In this document: positions 10,166 to 19,197 of the stretch, piece after piece | Layout of the letters: each line of letters begins with the position of its first letter | How positions within the stretch are numbered: the first letter of the stretch is position 1 | NCBI RefSeq assembly: GCF_041260665.1 | Contig: NZ_JBGCCT010000001.1 | Span: forward strand, 682,001 to 746,000 | Reading direction: 5' to 3' | Length of the DNA stretch: 64,000 nucleotides | Source: Catenulispora sp. GP43 | Lineage (GTDB): Bacteria; Actinomycetota; Actinomycetes; Streptomycetales; Catenulisporaceae | Notes under the pieces: generated by a model | The model's database searches: none | What the model saw: only the letters and a program-made list of their open reading frames with translations | Told to the model about the DNA's origin: nothing | Translations under genes and position numbers: made by a program

Positions 10166-11056
10166 CTACAGCTCCGCTCCCGGCGGCAGATAGCGCCGGG
10201 ACGTCTTTCCCCGGAACCCGTCCCGGAAGCCCCGCAGCATCGCCAGGGCGCGCGCCCCGCGCGGGGCCTCGATCGCCGTGCGCAGCCCGAACCACCACAC
10301 CAGGTACGCCGCGGTGCCGCGGGTCCAGGCCGGTGCGTCCTTGCGGTGCTCGCGCATCAGGACCGTGCCGTTGCGGGCGATCCAGTACAGGCGCCAGGTC
10401 GGGTGCCGCGAGGACGACACCGAGACCCCGGGCAGCTTGTGCTGGTTGCGCTGCCCCAGGCTGTGCGCCAGCTTCTGGCGCTTGTCCCGCAGCACGCGGT
10501 ATCCGGCGGCGCGCACGCGCAGGCAGAAGTCGTTGTCGACGTGGTCCACGAAGAACTCGGTGCGGAACCGGCCCACCTCGGTCAGCACGTCGCGCCGGAC
10601 CAGCATGCCGGAGGTGATGACCGTGTCCCGGTCGGCGACGTCCGGGCCCTTCTCCGTGCCCGGCTCGTAGTAGCGCCCCTGCCGCTCGTCCCAGGCCGCC
10701 GGCGCCGCGATGCCGACCGCCGGGTCGGCCAGGTGTTCGGCGAGCCCGAGCACCAGGTCCTCGCCCAGGACCGAGTCCTGGTCGAGGAAGAGCAGCAGGT
10801 CGGGCTGCTCGCCGCCGTCGACGGCGAGCAGGGTGTCCACCCCGCTGTTCAGCGCCCCGGCCAGGCCGCGGTTGCCGCCGTCGCGCAGCACCGTGACGCC
10901 GGCGCGGTCACGCAGGGCATCGGTCAGGAACGGTCCGTCGCCGGGAGTGTTGTCCACCACCACGACTCGCACGCAGCTCTTCAGCGCCGCCTCGACGACG
11001 GCCGTGAGGCGTTCATCCGGATGGAAGGCGGTGGCTACCGCGGCGATCGTCGGCAT
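10166..11056 (-). CDS. WbbL/RfbF-type GT2, rhamnosyltransferase-like (copy 1)
   Basis: 296 residues. Conserved rhamnosyltransferase-type motifs: TAFHPDERL, VVVDNTPGDG, GNRGLAGALNSG, FLDQDSVLGED (acidic metal site), SGMLVRRDVL and FVDHVDNDFCLRVRAAGYRV (catalytic-base region). It ends in RRYLPPGAEL, a tail shared with the copies at 14248 and 19198. Enzymes of this type move rhamnose from dTDP-rhamnose to lipid-linked glycans, which fits the rml genes 10 kb downstream; the exact sugar is inferred. The ATG is 6 nt from a -10-like TACGAT and has no Shine-Dalgarno. Confidence 0.85.
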   Translation of the reverse strand: MPTIAAVATAFHPDERLTAVVEAALKSCVRVVVVDNTPGDGPFLTDALRDRAGVTVLRDGGNRGLAGALNSGVDTLLAVDGGEQPDLLLFLDQDSVLGEDLVLGLAEHLADPAVGIAAPAAWDERQGRYYEPGTEKGPDVADRDTVITSGMLVRRDVLTEVGRFRTEFFVDHVDNDFCLRVRAAGYRVLRDKRQKLAHSLGQRNQHKLPGVSVSSSRHPTWRLYWIARNGTVLMREHRKDAPAWTRGTAAYLVWWFGLRTAIEAPRGARALAMLRGFRDGFRGKTSRRYLPPGAEL

Positions 11057-11062
11057 CGTTTC

Positions 11063-11068
11063 ATCGTA
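11063..11068 (-). promoter_or_regulatory. -10 box TACGAT for a leaderless transcript
   Basis: Reading on the minus strand, TACGAT is followed by 6 nt and the ATG at 11056. No convincing -35. Confidence 0.5.
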
Positions 11069-11167
11069 GTGGAGACGCGGCGACGCCCATGGTCACTGAG
11101 GTAGCCTCGGAACTCTATACACGTCGATAAACGGGTGTACCCAAGGTGAGGAACGGGGGCGGCAGCC

Positions 11168-12883
11168 TTGGCGACAGGAGTCGCGCACGAAACGCGCGCA
11201 CCGGCCCCCTCCGAAGACCACGGCGGCACCGGCTCCGCGCGCCGCTCCCTGCCCTGGATGGTCCCGCTCGGCGCCGCGCTGCTGCTCGGCGTCCTCATCC
11301 CGCTCGCGTACGCCGCCCTCAGCGGCAACCTGGGCATCCCGCACAACGACACCTGGGCCTTCGGACGCTCCGCGGAGGACTTCGTCCACACCGGGCACGT
11401 CCGCATGTACAACTGGAACATGATGGGCCTGGCCGGCCTGGTGGTCGTGGCCTGGCCGGTCGGGGCCTCGCTGGCCGCGCAGTCGGTGTTCATCGCCGTC
11501 CTGGCCGTGGCCGGGCTGCTGGCCTGCTATGACGTGCTGGCCGGGGCGCTCGGCCCGGCCGGCCGCCGCCGCGCCGCGCTCGGCACCCTGCTGGTGGCGC
11601 TGTGGCCGGGCTTCGCGCTGCTGTCCACGTCGTTCATGACCGACATCCCGGCCTTCACCGCCATCGCCGCGACGCTGGCCTTCGGACGCCGCGCGCTGGA
11701 CCGCCTCTCGGTGCCGTGGCTCGCCGCGGCCTGCGCGGCAGGCCTGTGGGGCGCGACGGTCCGCGAGCAGGTCCTCGCCGCCCCGGCGGCGATCCTGGCG
11801 GTCGCCCTGTTCCGGGCCCGGTTCCGCGCCGACCGGTTCCCCACCTTCCGCATCCCGCACATCCTCGCCCCTGGAGCCCTCCTGCTGGCCGCCACGGGCC
11901 TGTTCGAGCTCTGGCGCCGCAAGGTGCCCGGCGGCGCCGCACCGGACCTCACGGTGCGCAAGGTGACCGCCGAGCTGGTATCGGTGGAGATGGTGCAGGG
12001 CCTGCTGATCGTGGCGCTCGCGGTGAGCCCGGCGGTGTTCGCCATGGTGCGCCCCCGCCGCTGGTCCCGGCCCGCCTGGACGGCGGCGGTCGCGACGGTC
12101 GCCGCCGGGCTGCTGGTCTCCGAGGACAAGGGCGCCTTCCTCGGCAACTACGTCAACCACGACGGCGCCTACTCCGCGGCCAGCGCCGCCGGCCGGCCGA
12201 TCCTGCTCGGCAGCGGGTGGTGGATGGCGCTGGCGTGCGTGGCCTACGCCTCGGCGGCACTGCTGGTGGGCTCGGTGGTGGACCGGGTGCGCACCGAGGG
12301 CTGGGGCCTGCGCATCCGGCCGGAACTGCTGCTGTTCGCGGTCGCGACCGTCGTCGGCACGCTGATGGAGATCGGCGGGGGCACCGACATCTACGACCGG
12401 TACCTGATCCCGATGGCGATCCCCGTCCTGGCCCTGCTGCTGTCCGAACCGCTGCCCGCGCCGGGGGCCCTGCGCGCCCCGCGGCGGATCGCGCCGATCG
12501 CCGTCGCCGCCGGCATGGTCGCGGTCACCGGCGCGACGCTGACCGTCAACGCCTTCACCTTCGACACGGCGGTGTGGAACACCGCGAGCCGCATCGTCGC
12601 CGCCGGCCAGGCCGGCGCCGAGCACATCGACGCGGGCCTGGTCTGGGACGGGTACCACTCCCCCACGGCGATGTCCGACCACGCGGACCACTCGGTCGAC
12701 CGGTCCTACTTCGGCGCCCTGGAATATCTGCCGAACCACTTCCCCTGCTACGTGGTTTCGCCCTCTCCGCGCATGGCGGCCGGGTGGTCGCTAGTCTCTG
12801 TACAGCACTACAAGACTTACGGGTTTATCGGAGACGCGGCGCTTTATGTGTTCCGTGTAGGGGGGTCTCAGACGTGTTCGTAG
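11168..12883 (+). CDS. Polytopic membrane protein, GT-C/GT39-like
   Basis: 571 residues, about 11-13 helices. Segments such as PHNDTWAFGRSAEDFVHTG in the first outside loop and STSFMTDIPAFTAIAATLAFGRRAL follow the dolichyl-phosphate-mannose-protein mannosyltransferase (PMT)-like layout: acidic residues in loop 1, then an MTDIP-type motif. Further on are GGTDIYDRYLIPMAIPVLALL and a periplasm-type C-terminal domain (LVWDGYHSP). The start is TTG with only a G-rich stretch upstream; an internal ATG would cut into the first helix. The next gene overlaps it by 10 bp, so the two are probably co-translated. Substrate unknown. Confidence 0.75.
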   Translation: MATGVAHETRAPAPSEDHGGTGSARRSLPWMVPLGAALLLGVLIPLAYAALSGNLGIPHNDTWAFGRSAEDFVHTGHVRMYNWNMMGLAGLVVVAWPVGASLAAQSVFIAVLAVAGLLACYDVLAGALGPAGRRRAALGTLLVALWPGFALLSTSFMTDIPAFTAIAATLAFGRRALDRLSVPWLAAACAAGLWGATVREQVLAAPAAILAVALFRARFRADRFPTFRIPHILAPGALLLAATGLFELWRRKVPGGAAPDLTVRKVTAELVSVEMVQGLLIVALAVSPAVFAMVRPRRWSRPAWTAAVATVAAGLLVSEDKGAFLGNYVNHDGAYSAASAAGRPILLGSGWWMALACVAYASAALLVGSVVDRVRTEGWGLRIRPELLLFAVATVVGTLMEIGGGTDIYDRYLIPMAIPVLALLLSEPLPAPGALRAPRRIAPIAVAAGMVAVTGATLTVNAFTFDTAVWNTASRIVAAGQAGAEHIDAGLVWDGYHSPTAMSDHADHSVDRSYFGALEYLPNHFPCYVVSPSPRMAAGWSLVSVQHYKTYGFIGDAALYVFRVGGSQTCS

Positions 12884-14232
12884 CCGATCGTGCTGCCGAG
12901 GTTTCCGCAACGACTCCGGGGCAGCGCGGCGGCTTGTGGAGTTCGTTGAGATCGTGGAGTTCGTGGAAGAAGCCTGTCATCGGGGCCGTGGCCCTGGCGG
13001 CGGGGGTCACGCTGTCGCTGATGCGGACCAAGGGGTTCGGGGCGACGGACTCCATATGGGCTGAGGATGCGCGGGTCTTCTATCAGGGGACGTTGCAGCA
13101 CAACTTCGTCGACCTGCTGTTCACCCCGTATAACGGCTACCTGCACTTCGTGCCGCGGGTCCTTATAGAGATCGTCAGGATCTTCCCCCTGGCTTGGGCC
13201 GCTTGGGTGATCGCCACTATGGGTGCGCTCATCACGAGCGCATGTGCGCTGCTTATATACCGAGCCTCCAGACGGCATCTACGCTCCCCCGCACTGCGGA
13301 TAGCAGTGGCAGCCCCTGTGGCACTTCCGTATATAGGGCAGCTGGAGTTGGCGAACAACTTCGCCTGTCTGCACTTCCTGTTCCTCTATACGGCGTTCTG
13401 GATGGTGATCTGGAACCCGGTGCGTCGTCGGGCACAGATACTGGCGGCCATCGTGCTGTTCTGCACGGTGGGCAGCGACCCGGTGGCGATGGTGTTCTTC
13501 CCGCTCGCGGTACTGCGGTGGCGAACGCTGCGCGGCGTGCGCGGAGCCCTGCCGGCGATCGCCATGGGCGTCGGGATGGTGTTCCAGTCGGTGGGGATCC
13601 TCTTCCGGAACGCGCTGACGAGCCGCAATATCTCGCCGCACTACGACCCGGTGTGGGCGGTGCGGGAGTACGTGCAGACCGTTGTCGGGCAGGGGCTGTT
13701 CACGGAGCACGCGGACACCCGCGTCGGGATGGTCGTGCAGAGCAAGGATGCGCACTACGTGGCGTGGGCGCTGGCGGGCATGGCGCTGGTGCTGGCGCTG
13801 CTGCGGGTGACCCAGCCGAACTGGCCGCTGGTCATGGTCGCACTGGTGCACAGCCTGCTGCTGTTCTGCGGGCTGGCCATGCAGGGTGGCAGCGCGGCCC
13901 CGCGCTATGAGCTGCCGGCGATCTGCCTGTTCCTGGTCGCGGTGGCGGGCCTGCTGACGCCGCGCGAGGGCACCGCACTGACGTCACCGCGACTGGTGCC
14001 CGCCTACGGAGCGCTGGGGTTGGTGGGGCTGTGCATCTTCGGCGGGTACTCGCAGGACATGCAGTGGCGGGGGAAGGGCCCGTCGTTCGACGCGGAGATC
14101 ACCAAGGCGTCGGCGGCGTGTAGCAGTCCTGACGCGCGCGAGGCGGAGATCCGGGTGGCACCGGCGTTCGTCACGTGGTCGATGACGGTGCCGTGCGATC
14201 TGGTGCGGGGCCGGGATCAGTTCTTTCGCTGA
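12874..14232 (+). CDS. Polytopic membrane protein of polysaccharide locus
   Basis: 452 residues, ~10 helices. I set the start at GTG 12874, which has GGGGGG 8 nt upstream and overlaps the previous gene by 10 bp (translational coupling). After the first helix: GATDSIWAEDARVFYQG, an acidic loop-1 motif of the GT-C type, then FTPYNGYLHFVPRVLIEIV. No specific family is recognised. The first third contains six ATA isoleucine codons (about 13,050-13,440), very rare elsewhere in this window, and a visible dip in GC. The stop codon lies inside a hairpin shared with the convergent gene. Confidence 0.75.
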   Translation: MFVADRAAEVSATTPGQRGGLWSSLRSWSSWKKPVIGAVALAAGVTLSLMRTKGFGATDSIWAEDARVFYQGTLQHNFVDLLFTPYNGYLHFVPRVLIEIVRIFPLAWAAWVIATMGALITSACALLIYRASRRHLRSPALRIAVAAPVALPYIGQLELANNFACLHFLFLYTAFWMVIWNPVRRRAQILAAIVLFCTVGSDPVAMVFFPLAVLRWRTLRGVRGALPAIAMGVGMVFQSVGILFRNALTSRNISPHYDPVWAVREYVQTVVGQGLFTEHADTRVGMVVQSKDAHYVAWALAGMALVLALLRVTQPNWPLVMVALVHSLLLFCGLAMQGGSAAPRYELPAICLFLVAVAGLLTPREGTALTSPRLVPAYGALGLVGLCIFGGYSQDMQWRGKGPSFDAEITKASAACSSPDAREAEIRVAPAFVTWSMTVPCDLVRGRDQFFR

Positions 14233-14252
14233 GCGCTGATCCCGCGCTCAGC
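14228..14252. terminator. Short hairpin spanning both convergent stop codons
   Basis: 9-bp perfect inverted repeat (14228-14236 and 14244-14252), 7-nt loop. It contains the TGA of the plus-strand gene (14230-14232) and the stop of the minus-strand gene (14248-14250). Confidence 0.55.
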
Positions 14253-15162
14253 CCCGCTGGTTCCGCCGCCGCTTCCGCTCCGGATGCACCGTCAGCTCCG
14301 CCCCCGTCGGCAAGTACCGCAAGCTGTACTGCTGCGTCACACCATCACGCAGCCCGCGCGCCACCGCGCCGGCGTGCGCGCGCCGGTCGTCCTCGAACAG
14401 CACCGCCTGCACCGCCGCGCGTCCCAGGTACAGCACCGCCGTCACGGCCCAGGCCGGTGAGAAGCGCCCCTGCTCCCGCACCGTGATCAGGCCGTTGCGC
14501 AGCTGCCAGTAGTCGCGCCAGGCGGCCTTGTGCGTGACCGGCACCCGCATCCCGAAGAACGCGTGGGTGCGCCGCTCGCCGATGGAGTGCGGCAGTTTCA
14601 GGCGCTTGTCCTGGACGATGCGCGCGCCGGCGCGCCGGACCCGCAGTGAGTACTCGAGGTCCGCGTAGTCCACGAAGAAGTCCTCGCGGAACTCGCCGAC
14701 GCGGGCCAGCAGGTCGCGGCGGATCAGCATGCCGGAGGTGATGGAGATGGCCCGGTCCGCAACGTCCTCGTGCCGGCCGGAGAAGGTCTCGTAGAAGCGC
14801 TCGTGGACCGGGTCCCACGGGGCCGGGGTCGCGACGCCGATGGTCGGGTCCTTGAAGTGCTCGGCCAGGCGCGGGACCACGTCCGGTGCCAGGACCGAGT
14901 CCTGGTCCAGGAAGATGACCGCCTCGACGCCCGCCGACAGGCGCGAGACGCCGAGGTTCAGCGCGTGCGACAGCCCGCGGTTCACGCCGGAGCGCAGCAC
15001 GGTGACGGTCGCGGTGTCCTCGATCTTCTCCACCACGGACGCGGCCCCCTCGGGGGTGTTGTCCACGACCACGATCTCGGCGCAGGACTCCTGGACGGAG
15101 TCGACGACGGCGAGCAGCCGTTCGTCGGGGTGGTAGGCCGTCACTACGGCGGCGATTCTCAC
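14248..15162 (-). CDS. WbbL/RfbF-type GT2, rhamnosyltransferase-like (copy 2)
   Basis: 304 residues; same motif series as copy 1: TAYHPDERLLAVVDSV, EIVVVDNTPEG, GVNRGLSHALNLG, FLDQDSVLAPD, SGMLIRRDLL, FVDYADLEYSLRVRRAG, and the RYLPTGAEL tail followed by a basic extension HPERKRRRNQRG. GTG start with GAGGGGA 6 nt upstream. It is the last gene of a five-gene-scale minus-strand cluster (DUF2304, DPM1-like GT2, GT2, this gene), 31 bp after the preceding stop. Likely a lipid-linked glycan transferase at the inner membrane; the sugar is inferred from the nearby rml genes. Confidence 0.85.
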   Translation of the reverse strand: MRIAAVVTAYHPDERLLAVVDSVQESCAEIVVVDNTPEGAASVVEKIEDTATVTVLRSGVNRGLSHALNLGVSRLSAGVEAVIFLDQDSVLAPDVVPRLAEHFKDPTIGVATPAPWDPVHERFYETFSGRHEDVADRAISITSGMLIRRDLLARVGEFREDFFVDYADLEYSLRVRRAGARIVQDKRLKLPHSIGERRTHAFFGMRVPVTHKAAWRDYWQLRNGLITVREQGRFSPAWAVTAVLYLGRAAVQAVLFEDDRRAHAGAVARGLRDGVTQQYSLRYLPTGAELTVHPERKRRRNQRG

Positions 15163-15193
15163 GTCGTGTCCCCTCAGTCCCCTCAGAGCGCCG

Positions 15194-16120
15194 TCAGCGC
15201 TTCACGGGCCGGCCGGGCTGCTCCGGCCGCGGTGCGGGCAGGAATGCGTGGCGCGCCAGGTTCCGCACGCCGGGGGCCGAGCGCGCCTTCAGCGCCGACG
15301 GCAGCAGGGTCACCGCGTGCAGGCGCGAGGCCGTGTAGCGGCGGGCCGCCTTCGCGGCCTTGGGCCAGCCCAGGGCGTCCATCTGCGCGGCGGCGCCGAC
15401 GAAGTAGCGGCGGGCCTCGGCGAAGCGCTTGCCGGCCATGGCCTCCACGGAGCTGACGCTCGCGTCGTGCCGGCGGTACTGGAAGGCCAGTTCGTCGGAC
15501 AGGGCCATGGTCGCGCCGGCCTCGATGAGGTCGATGACGATCGCCAGGTCCTGGATGATGTCGAGGTCGGGGCGGAAGCTGGCCTTCTTGATCGCCTCGG
15601 TGCGCCAGCACAGCGAGGGGAAGTAGAACCAGCAGCCGCGCAGCAGGCTGGCGGCCAGGGCCTCGCCGCCCATCAGGACCGTGCCGGTGAAGCGCGGCAG
15701 GTAGATGCGGGCCTTGGCCTGGTCGGCGATGGTGTTCACGACCTGCCCGGCGCTGTCGATGACCTCGACGCCGGGCTGGATGATGCCGACTCCGGGGTAG
15801 CGCGCGACGATGCGGCGGATCTGCGCGACGTAGCCCGGGAGCATGACGTCGTCGGTGCCCATCATCACCATGTACTCGGCCTCGGCCAGGTCCAGGCACT
15901 TGTTGAAGTTCCCGGTGACGCCGAGGTTCTGCTCGTTGCGCCGGTACCTGACGCGCGGGTCGTCCAGGGCCGCGAACCATTCCGGCACGCCGGGCTCGGT
16001 GCCGTCGTCGACGACCGTCAGGCGCCAGTCCGGGTCCGACTGCGCGATGACGCTCCGCACCGCGGTCTGCATCAGGGCCACGTCGCCGTAGTACGGCAGC
16101 ATGATGTCGATGGTCGTCAT
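15194..16120 (-). CDS. GT2 family glycosyltransferase
   Basis: 308 residues. Motifs: DIMLPYYGDVALMQTAVRSV, DPDWRLTVVDDGTEP, RRNEQNLGVTGNFNKC, MVMMGTDDVMLPGYV (acidic metal site) and WRTEAIKKASFRPDLDIIQDL. Closest relative in this window is the protein at 4100-4999. ATG start; the ribosome site is weak (GTGAGG at 13 nt). It follows the DPM1-like gene by 52 bp and precedes rhamnosyltransferase-like copy 2 by 31 bp, so it is probably co-transcribed with both. Residues ~225-308 form a basic, helical tail likely to bind the membrane. Confidence 0.85.
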   Translation of the reverse strand: MTTIDIMLPYYGDVALMQTAVRSVIAQSDPDWRLTVVDDGTEPGVPEWFAALDDPRVRYRRNEQNLGVTGNFNKCLDLAEAEYMVMMGTDDVMLPGYVAQIRRIVARYPGVGIIQPGVEVIDSAGQVVNTIADQAKARIYLPRFTGTVLMGGEALAASLLRGCWFYFPSLCWRTEAIKKASFRPDLDIIQDLAIVIDLIEAGATMALSDELAFQYRRHDASVSSVEAMAGKRFAEARRYFVGAAAQMDALGWPKAAKAARRYTASRLHAVTLLPSALKARSAPGVRNLARHAFLPAPRPEQPGRPVKR

Positions 16121-16172
16121 GGATGCGTCTGAGGCCTCACGGTTCGGGATTCGGCGGCGGGCGGGAGCGGGG

Positions 16173-16874
16173 TCATCGGCGGTTGATCGCCAGCAGCAGC
16201 GTGATCAGCGCGCGCCCCAGATACACCGCCGCCTTGACCGGCGAGTTGCTGGGCGTGCCGGCGGTGCGCTGGCGCATCGCCACCGGCACCTGGCCGACCC
16301 GGTGGCCCAGGCGTATGACGCGGACCAGGGTCTCGACGGTGTCGCCCAGGTACTCCACCGGGTACCACTGCGCGAACAGCCTGATGATCTCGCGGTCGCA
16401 GGCACGGAAGCCCGAGGTGGTGTCGTCCAGCTTGGTCTTCGCCATCCGGGACAGGACCCGGGACAGCAGCGTCATGGCCCAGCGGCGCGGTCCGCGCGTC
16501 TCGTAGTCGCCCTCGCCGGCGAAGCGGGCGCCGAGCACCAGTTGGGCCTGGCCGAGGCCGTCGATGAGCTTGGGGACGTAGCGCGGGTCGTGCTGGCCGT
16601 CGGCGTCGAGCTGGATCGCGACGTCGTAGTCGTTCTCGTCGGCGTAGCGGTAGCCCAGGCGCATGGCGCCGCCGACGCCGAGGTTGTAGGGCAGCGAGAC
16701 GACACGGGCGCCGCAGGCCAGGGCCACACGCTCGGTGTCGTCGGTGGAGCCGTCGTTGACGACCAGGATGTCGTAGGCCGGGAGCACGTCGCGGACCTCG
16801 GCGATGACGTCCGCTATCGAGCCGGCCTCGTTCCACGCCGGGACGATGACGAGGACGCGCTGGTCAGCGTTCAC
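16173..16874 (-). CDS. DPM1/GtrB-like GT2 (polyprenyl-phosphate sugar synthase type)
   Basis: 233 residues. Motifs: VLVIVPAWNEAGSI, DILVVNDGSTDDTE, LGVGGAMRLGYRYA, IQLDADGQHDPRYVPKL (DXD site) and LGARFAGEGDYETRG, then the TTSGFRACDRE region. This class charges polyprenyl phosphate with a sugar. It has no C-terminal membrane helices of its own. The GTG start overlaps the stop of the upstream DUF2304 gene by 11 nt. That pairing is common in actinobacteria, and the small membrane protein probably anchors or assists this enzyme (inference). Confidence 0.88.
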   Translation of the reverse strand: MNADQRVLVIVPAWNEAGSIADVIAEVRDVLPAYDILVVNDGSTDDTERVALACGARVVSLPYNLGVGGAMRLGYRYADENDYDVAIQLDADGQHDPRYVPKLIDGLGQAQLVLGARFAGEGDYETRGPRRWAMTLLSRVLSRMAKTKLDDTTSGFRACDREIIRLFAQWYPVEYLGDTVETLVRVIRLGHRVGQVPVAMRQRTAGTPSNSPVKAAVYLGRALITLLLAINRR

Positions 16875-17346
16875 TGACGACCGCCTTCCCGTCCCGCTGG
16901 GTCACGATGCCGACGGCGTGGCCGTTCGCACCGGTCGCACCGCCGGCCCGGACCGCGCGCGCGGCCTCGCTCTCGGCCTCCAGCCCGCTCTCCAGCTCGG
17001 CGTGCTTGTCCTTCACCTCGCGCAGCTCGGCCCGGATCAGCGCGACCTCCTCGGCCAGCGACCGGGTCTCGTCCTCCAGCCGCGAGGCCTCCCAGCTCAG
17101 GTGGATGCACACGATCAGCAGGAACACCACGGCCAGGAAGAGCACCAGGCTCGCGCCGCTGGCCACGCCCAGCCAGCTGGAGACGTTGTCCAGGGACCAC
17201 GGGATGAAGCCCAGCGGCAGCGTGACGAGCCCGACGACCAGCCACAGCACGGCGTACTTCTCGCGCAGCTGGCGGCGCCGGAGCAGCTCGAAGATCAGTG
17301 CCAGCAGCAGGAGCGCCACGACACCGGTCATTATGGCCAGCTTCAT
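16864..17346 (-). CDS. DUF2304 small membrane protein
   Basis: 160 residues with three membrane segments (about 3-21, 31-50 and 66-86), connected by LRRRQLREKYAVLWLVVGLV, the DUF2304 signature. A coiled-coil (about 88-125, EASRLEDETRSLAEEVALIRAELREVKDKHAELE) and a short charged tail follow. DUF2304 genes usually sit beside DPM1-like GT2 genes, as here with an 11-nt overlap; the coiled coil may bind that enzyme. ATG start with GGGAGTGG 8 nt upstream. It is first in its operon. Confidence 0.88.
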   Translation of the reverse strand: MKLAIMTGVVALLLLALIFELLRRRQLREKYAVLWLVVGLVTLPLGFIPWSLDNVSSWLGVASGASLVLFLAVVFLLIVCIHLSWEASRLEDETRSLAEEVALIRAELREVKDKHAELESGLEAESEAARAVRAGGATGANGHAVGIVTQRDGKAVVSER

Positions 17347-17518
17347 GCGGATCCACTCCCGGATTGATGGCGGTGGTGGCGCGGTAGGGAGCGATGGCGC
17401 GCAACGCCGCGCCCCGGCGCGTCGGTAGTCGGCTGATCCCGATGGGTGAACCCGGGCAGTCTACCGGGTTCCATTCCCGGATCGGGGCGCCGCGGGCCGC
17501 CCCGCCAGGGCATAGCGC

Positions 17519-19087
17519 TCATCGGCGCACCCCTTCCGCGACGGGCGCACCGTGCCCGGAACCCCGCTCCGGCTCCGCCGGCGCCTGCTCGACCGGGACC
17601 GGAACCGCCTGGTCAACGCCGGTGACGCCGTCGACCGCGACCGGCACCGGCCGGGTCACGAACATCACATCGGCGGCCGCGATCACGGTCACCACGAGCG
17701 GCCCCAGGATCCCGGCCCAAGCCGCCGCCCCGAGCGACGAAAGCGGCAGCACGAAGACCACCGCCATCGCGGCCAGCCCGGCCAGCCAGGAGGCGAAGAC
17801 CACCCGGTGCCGGTTCAGCGCGACCTGCGCGGACTGCAGGACGAAGGCGGTCATGAGGAAGGCGGTGCTCAACGCGAGGGCGGCGAGGAAGGGGCGGGAG
17901 AGCTTCGCCGGAGTGTGCAGGTAGACCGTCAGGAGCCACGGCCCCGCCACGACCACCGCGACGACGCCCAGCGCACCGGCCGCCAGGCAGGCCCCGATCA
18001 GGAAGCCGGTCTTGCGCCGGACCTCCCGGAAGTCGCCCCGCACGGCGGCGGCCGCCAGCAGCGGGAGCAGGGGCGCCTGCAACGGGAACAGGCACAGCAG
18101 TGCCAGCCGGGACAGGCCCATGGACGAGTTCAGGGACTTGCCGAGGTCGACGCTGTGCGTGTCGCCGGCGGCCAGACGCTGGCCGATGATCAGCGGTACG
18201 GCGTTGATCAGGAGCTGGCTGACGAGGGTGGCCAGGGTGAGCAGGACCAGCTTCTCGCGAGGGCTGCCGCCGGGTTCCTCGTCGGGCTCGGGAAGAACGG
18301 TGGTCGGCAGGGTCTCGGCGCCGTCGCCGGCCGCGACGACCTCGTCGGCGAGTGCCGCGTCCACCGGGGGACCAGCGGCGGCCACCGAGTCGGCCGCCCT
18401 GCCGGTCGCCGCGCCGGTCGCGCGCCAGGACCGGCGCAGCACCGGCGAGGCGAGTCCGCTCAGCGCGGCGGCCAGCGGCGCGAGCGCGAAGATGAAGGCG
18501 TATCCGAGCATCGGCCCGGTCCCGCCGCCGGCCTGGTGCGCGGCACCGACCGGACGGGAGTAGGCGCCGTCGGCGAGCGTCAGCAGCACGCTCGGCACGA
18601 GCGTGGCCAGGCCCTGAACGACCAGGGTCAGGCTGTAATAGCGGAAGTCCTGACAGCCGGCCAGCACCCCGCGCACCAGGAACGAAGCCCACGTCGCGGC
18701 CAGCCCGGCCAGCAGCGCCAGCGCCAACGTCCAGTCCCCGCCGAAGAAGTGCGAGACCAGGAAGGGCGAGGCGCCACCGAGGATCACGACCGTCACGGCC
18801 GCCAGCCCCGCGGCCTGCCGCAGCTGACCGCGGACCGCCACCCCGACCGGGCGCCCGGCGGCGTGGGTGCGCGCGACGGTGCGCGTCATCTCCTGTTCCA
18901 GGCCGGCGAGCACCCCGGTGCCGATCGTCCCGACCAGGAAGTAGAAGGCGTAGAGTCCCGCCGTCGAATGGCTGCTCAGTGCGCGGTTGGCGTTCGCGAA
19001 CCACAGTGACGCGGCCACCGTCGTCGACCCGAGCCCGATCGCCAGCAGCGGACCGGGCGTCACCAGGCGGCTCAGGACGGAGCGCAT
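17519..19087 (-). CDS. Polysaccharide flippase-like membrane protein (second copy)
   Basis: 522 residues from the chosen ATG (MRSVLSRLVTPGPLL), next to the first helix; GTG starts at 19120 and 19177 are also open and the ribosome sites do not decide. About 12-14 helices, with GTGVLAGLEQEMTRTVART matching the paralog at 5154-6605. A central cytoplasmic loop (~residues 215-265) is long and Ala/Glu/Pro-rich. Likely exports lipid-linked oligosaccharide made by the GT2 genes beside it. It is separated from the downstream DUF2304 operon by 172 bp that hold no gene. Confidence 0.75.
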   Translation of the reverse strand: MRSVLSRLVTPGPLLAIGLGSTTVAASLWFANANRALSSHSTAGLYAFYFLVGTIGTGVLAGLEQEMTRTVARTHAAGRPVGVAVRGQLRQAAGLAAVTVVILGGASPFLVSHFFGGDWTLALALLAGLAATWASFLVRGVLAGCQDFRYYSLTLVVQGLATLVPSVLLTLADGAYSRPVGAAHQAGGGTGPMLGYAFIFALAPLAAALSGLASPVLRRSWRATGAATGRAADSVAAAGPPVDAALADEVVAAGDGAETLPTTVLPEPDEEPGGSPREKLVLLTLATLVSQLLINAVPLIIGQRLAAGDTHSVDLGKSLNSSMGLSRLALLCLFPLQAPLLPLLAAAAVRGDFREVRRKTGFLIGACLAAGALGVVAVVVAGPWLLTVYLHTPAKLSRPFLAALALSTAFLMTAFVLQSAQVALNRHRVVFASWLAGLAAMAVVFVLPLSSLGAAAWAGILGPLVVTVIAAADVMFVTRPVPVAVDGVTGVDQAVPVPVEQAPAEPERGSGHGAPVAEGVRR

Positions 19088-19197
19088 TACGCGCGGGCGC
19101 TCGGCACTGGGAGGGGACACGAGATTCGATGGTAGTCGATGCCAATCGGCACAATATACGCTTGTAGATTCCGTCACTGAAAGGTGGGTTCCCCGCG

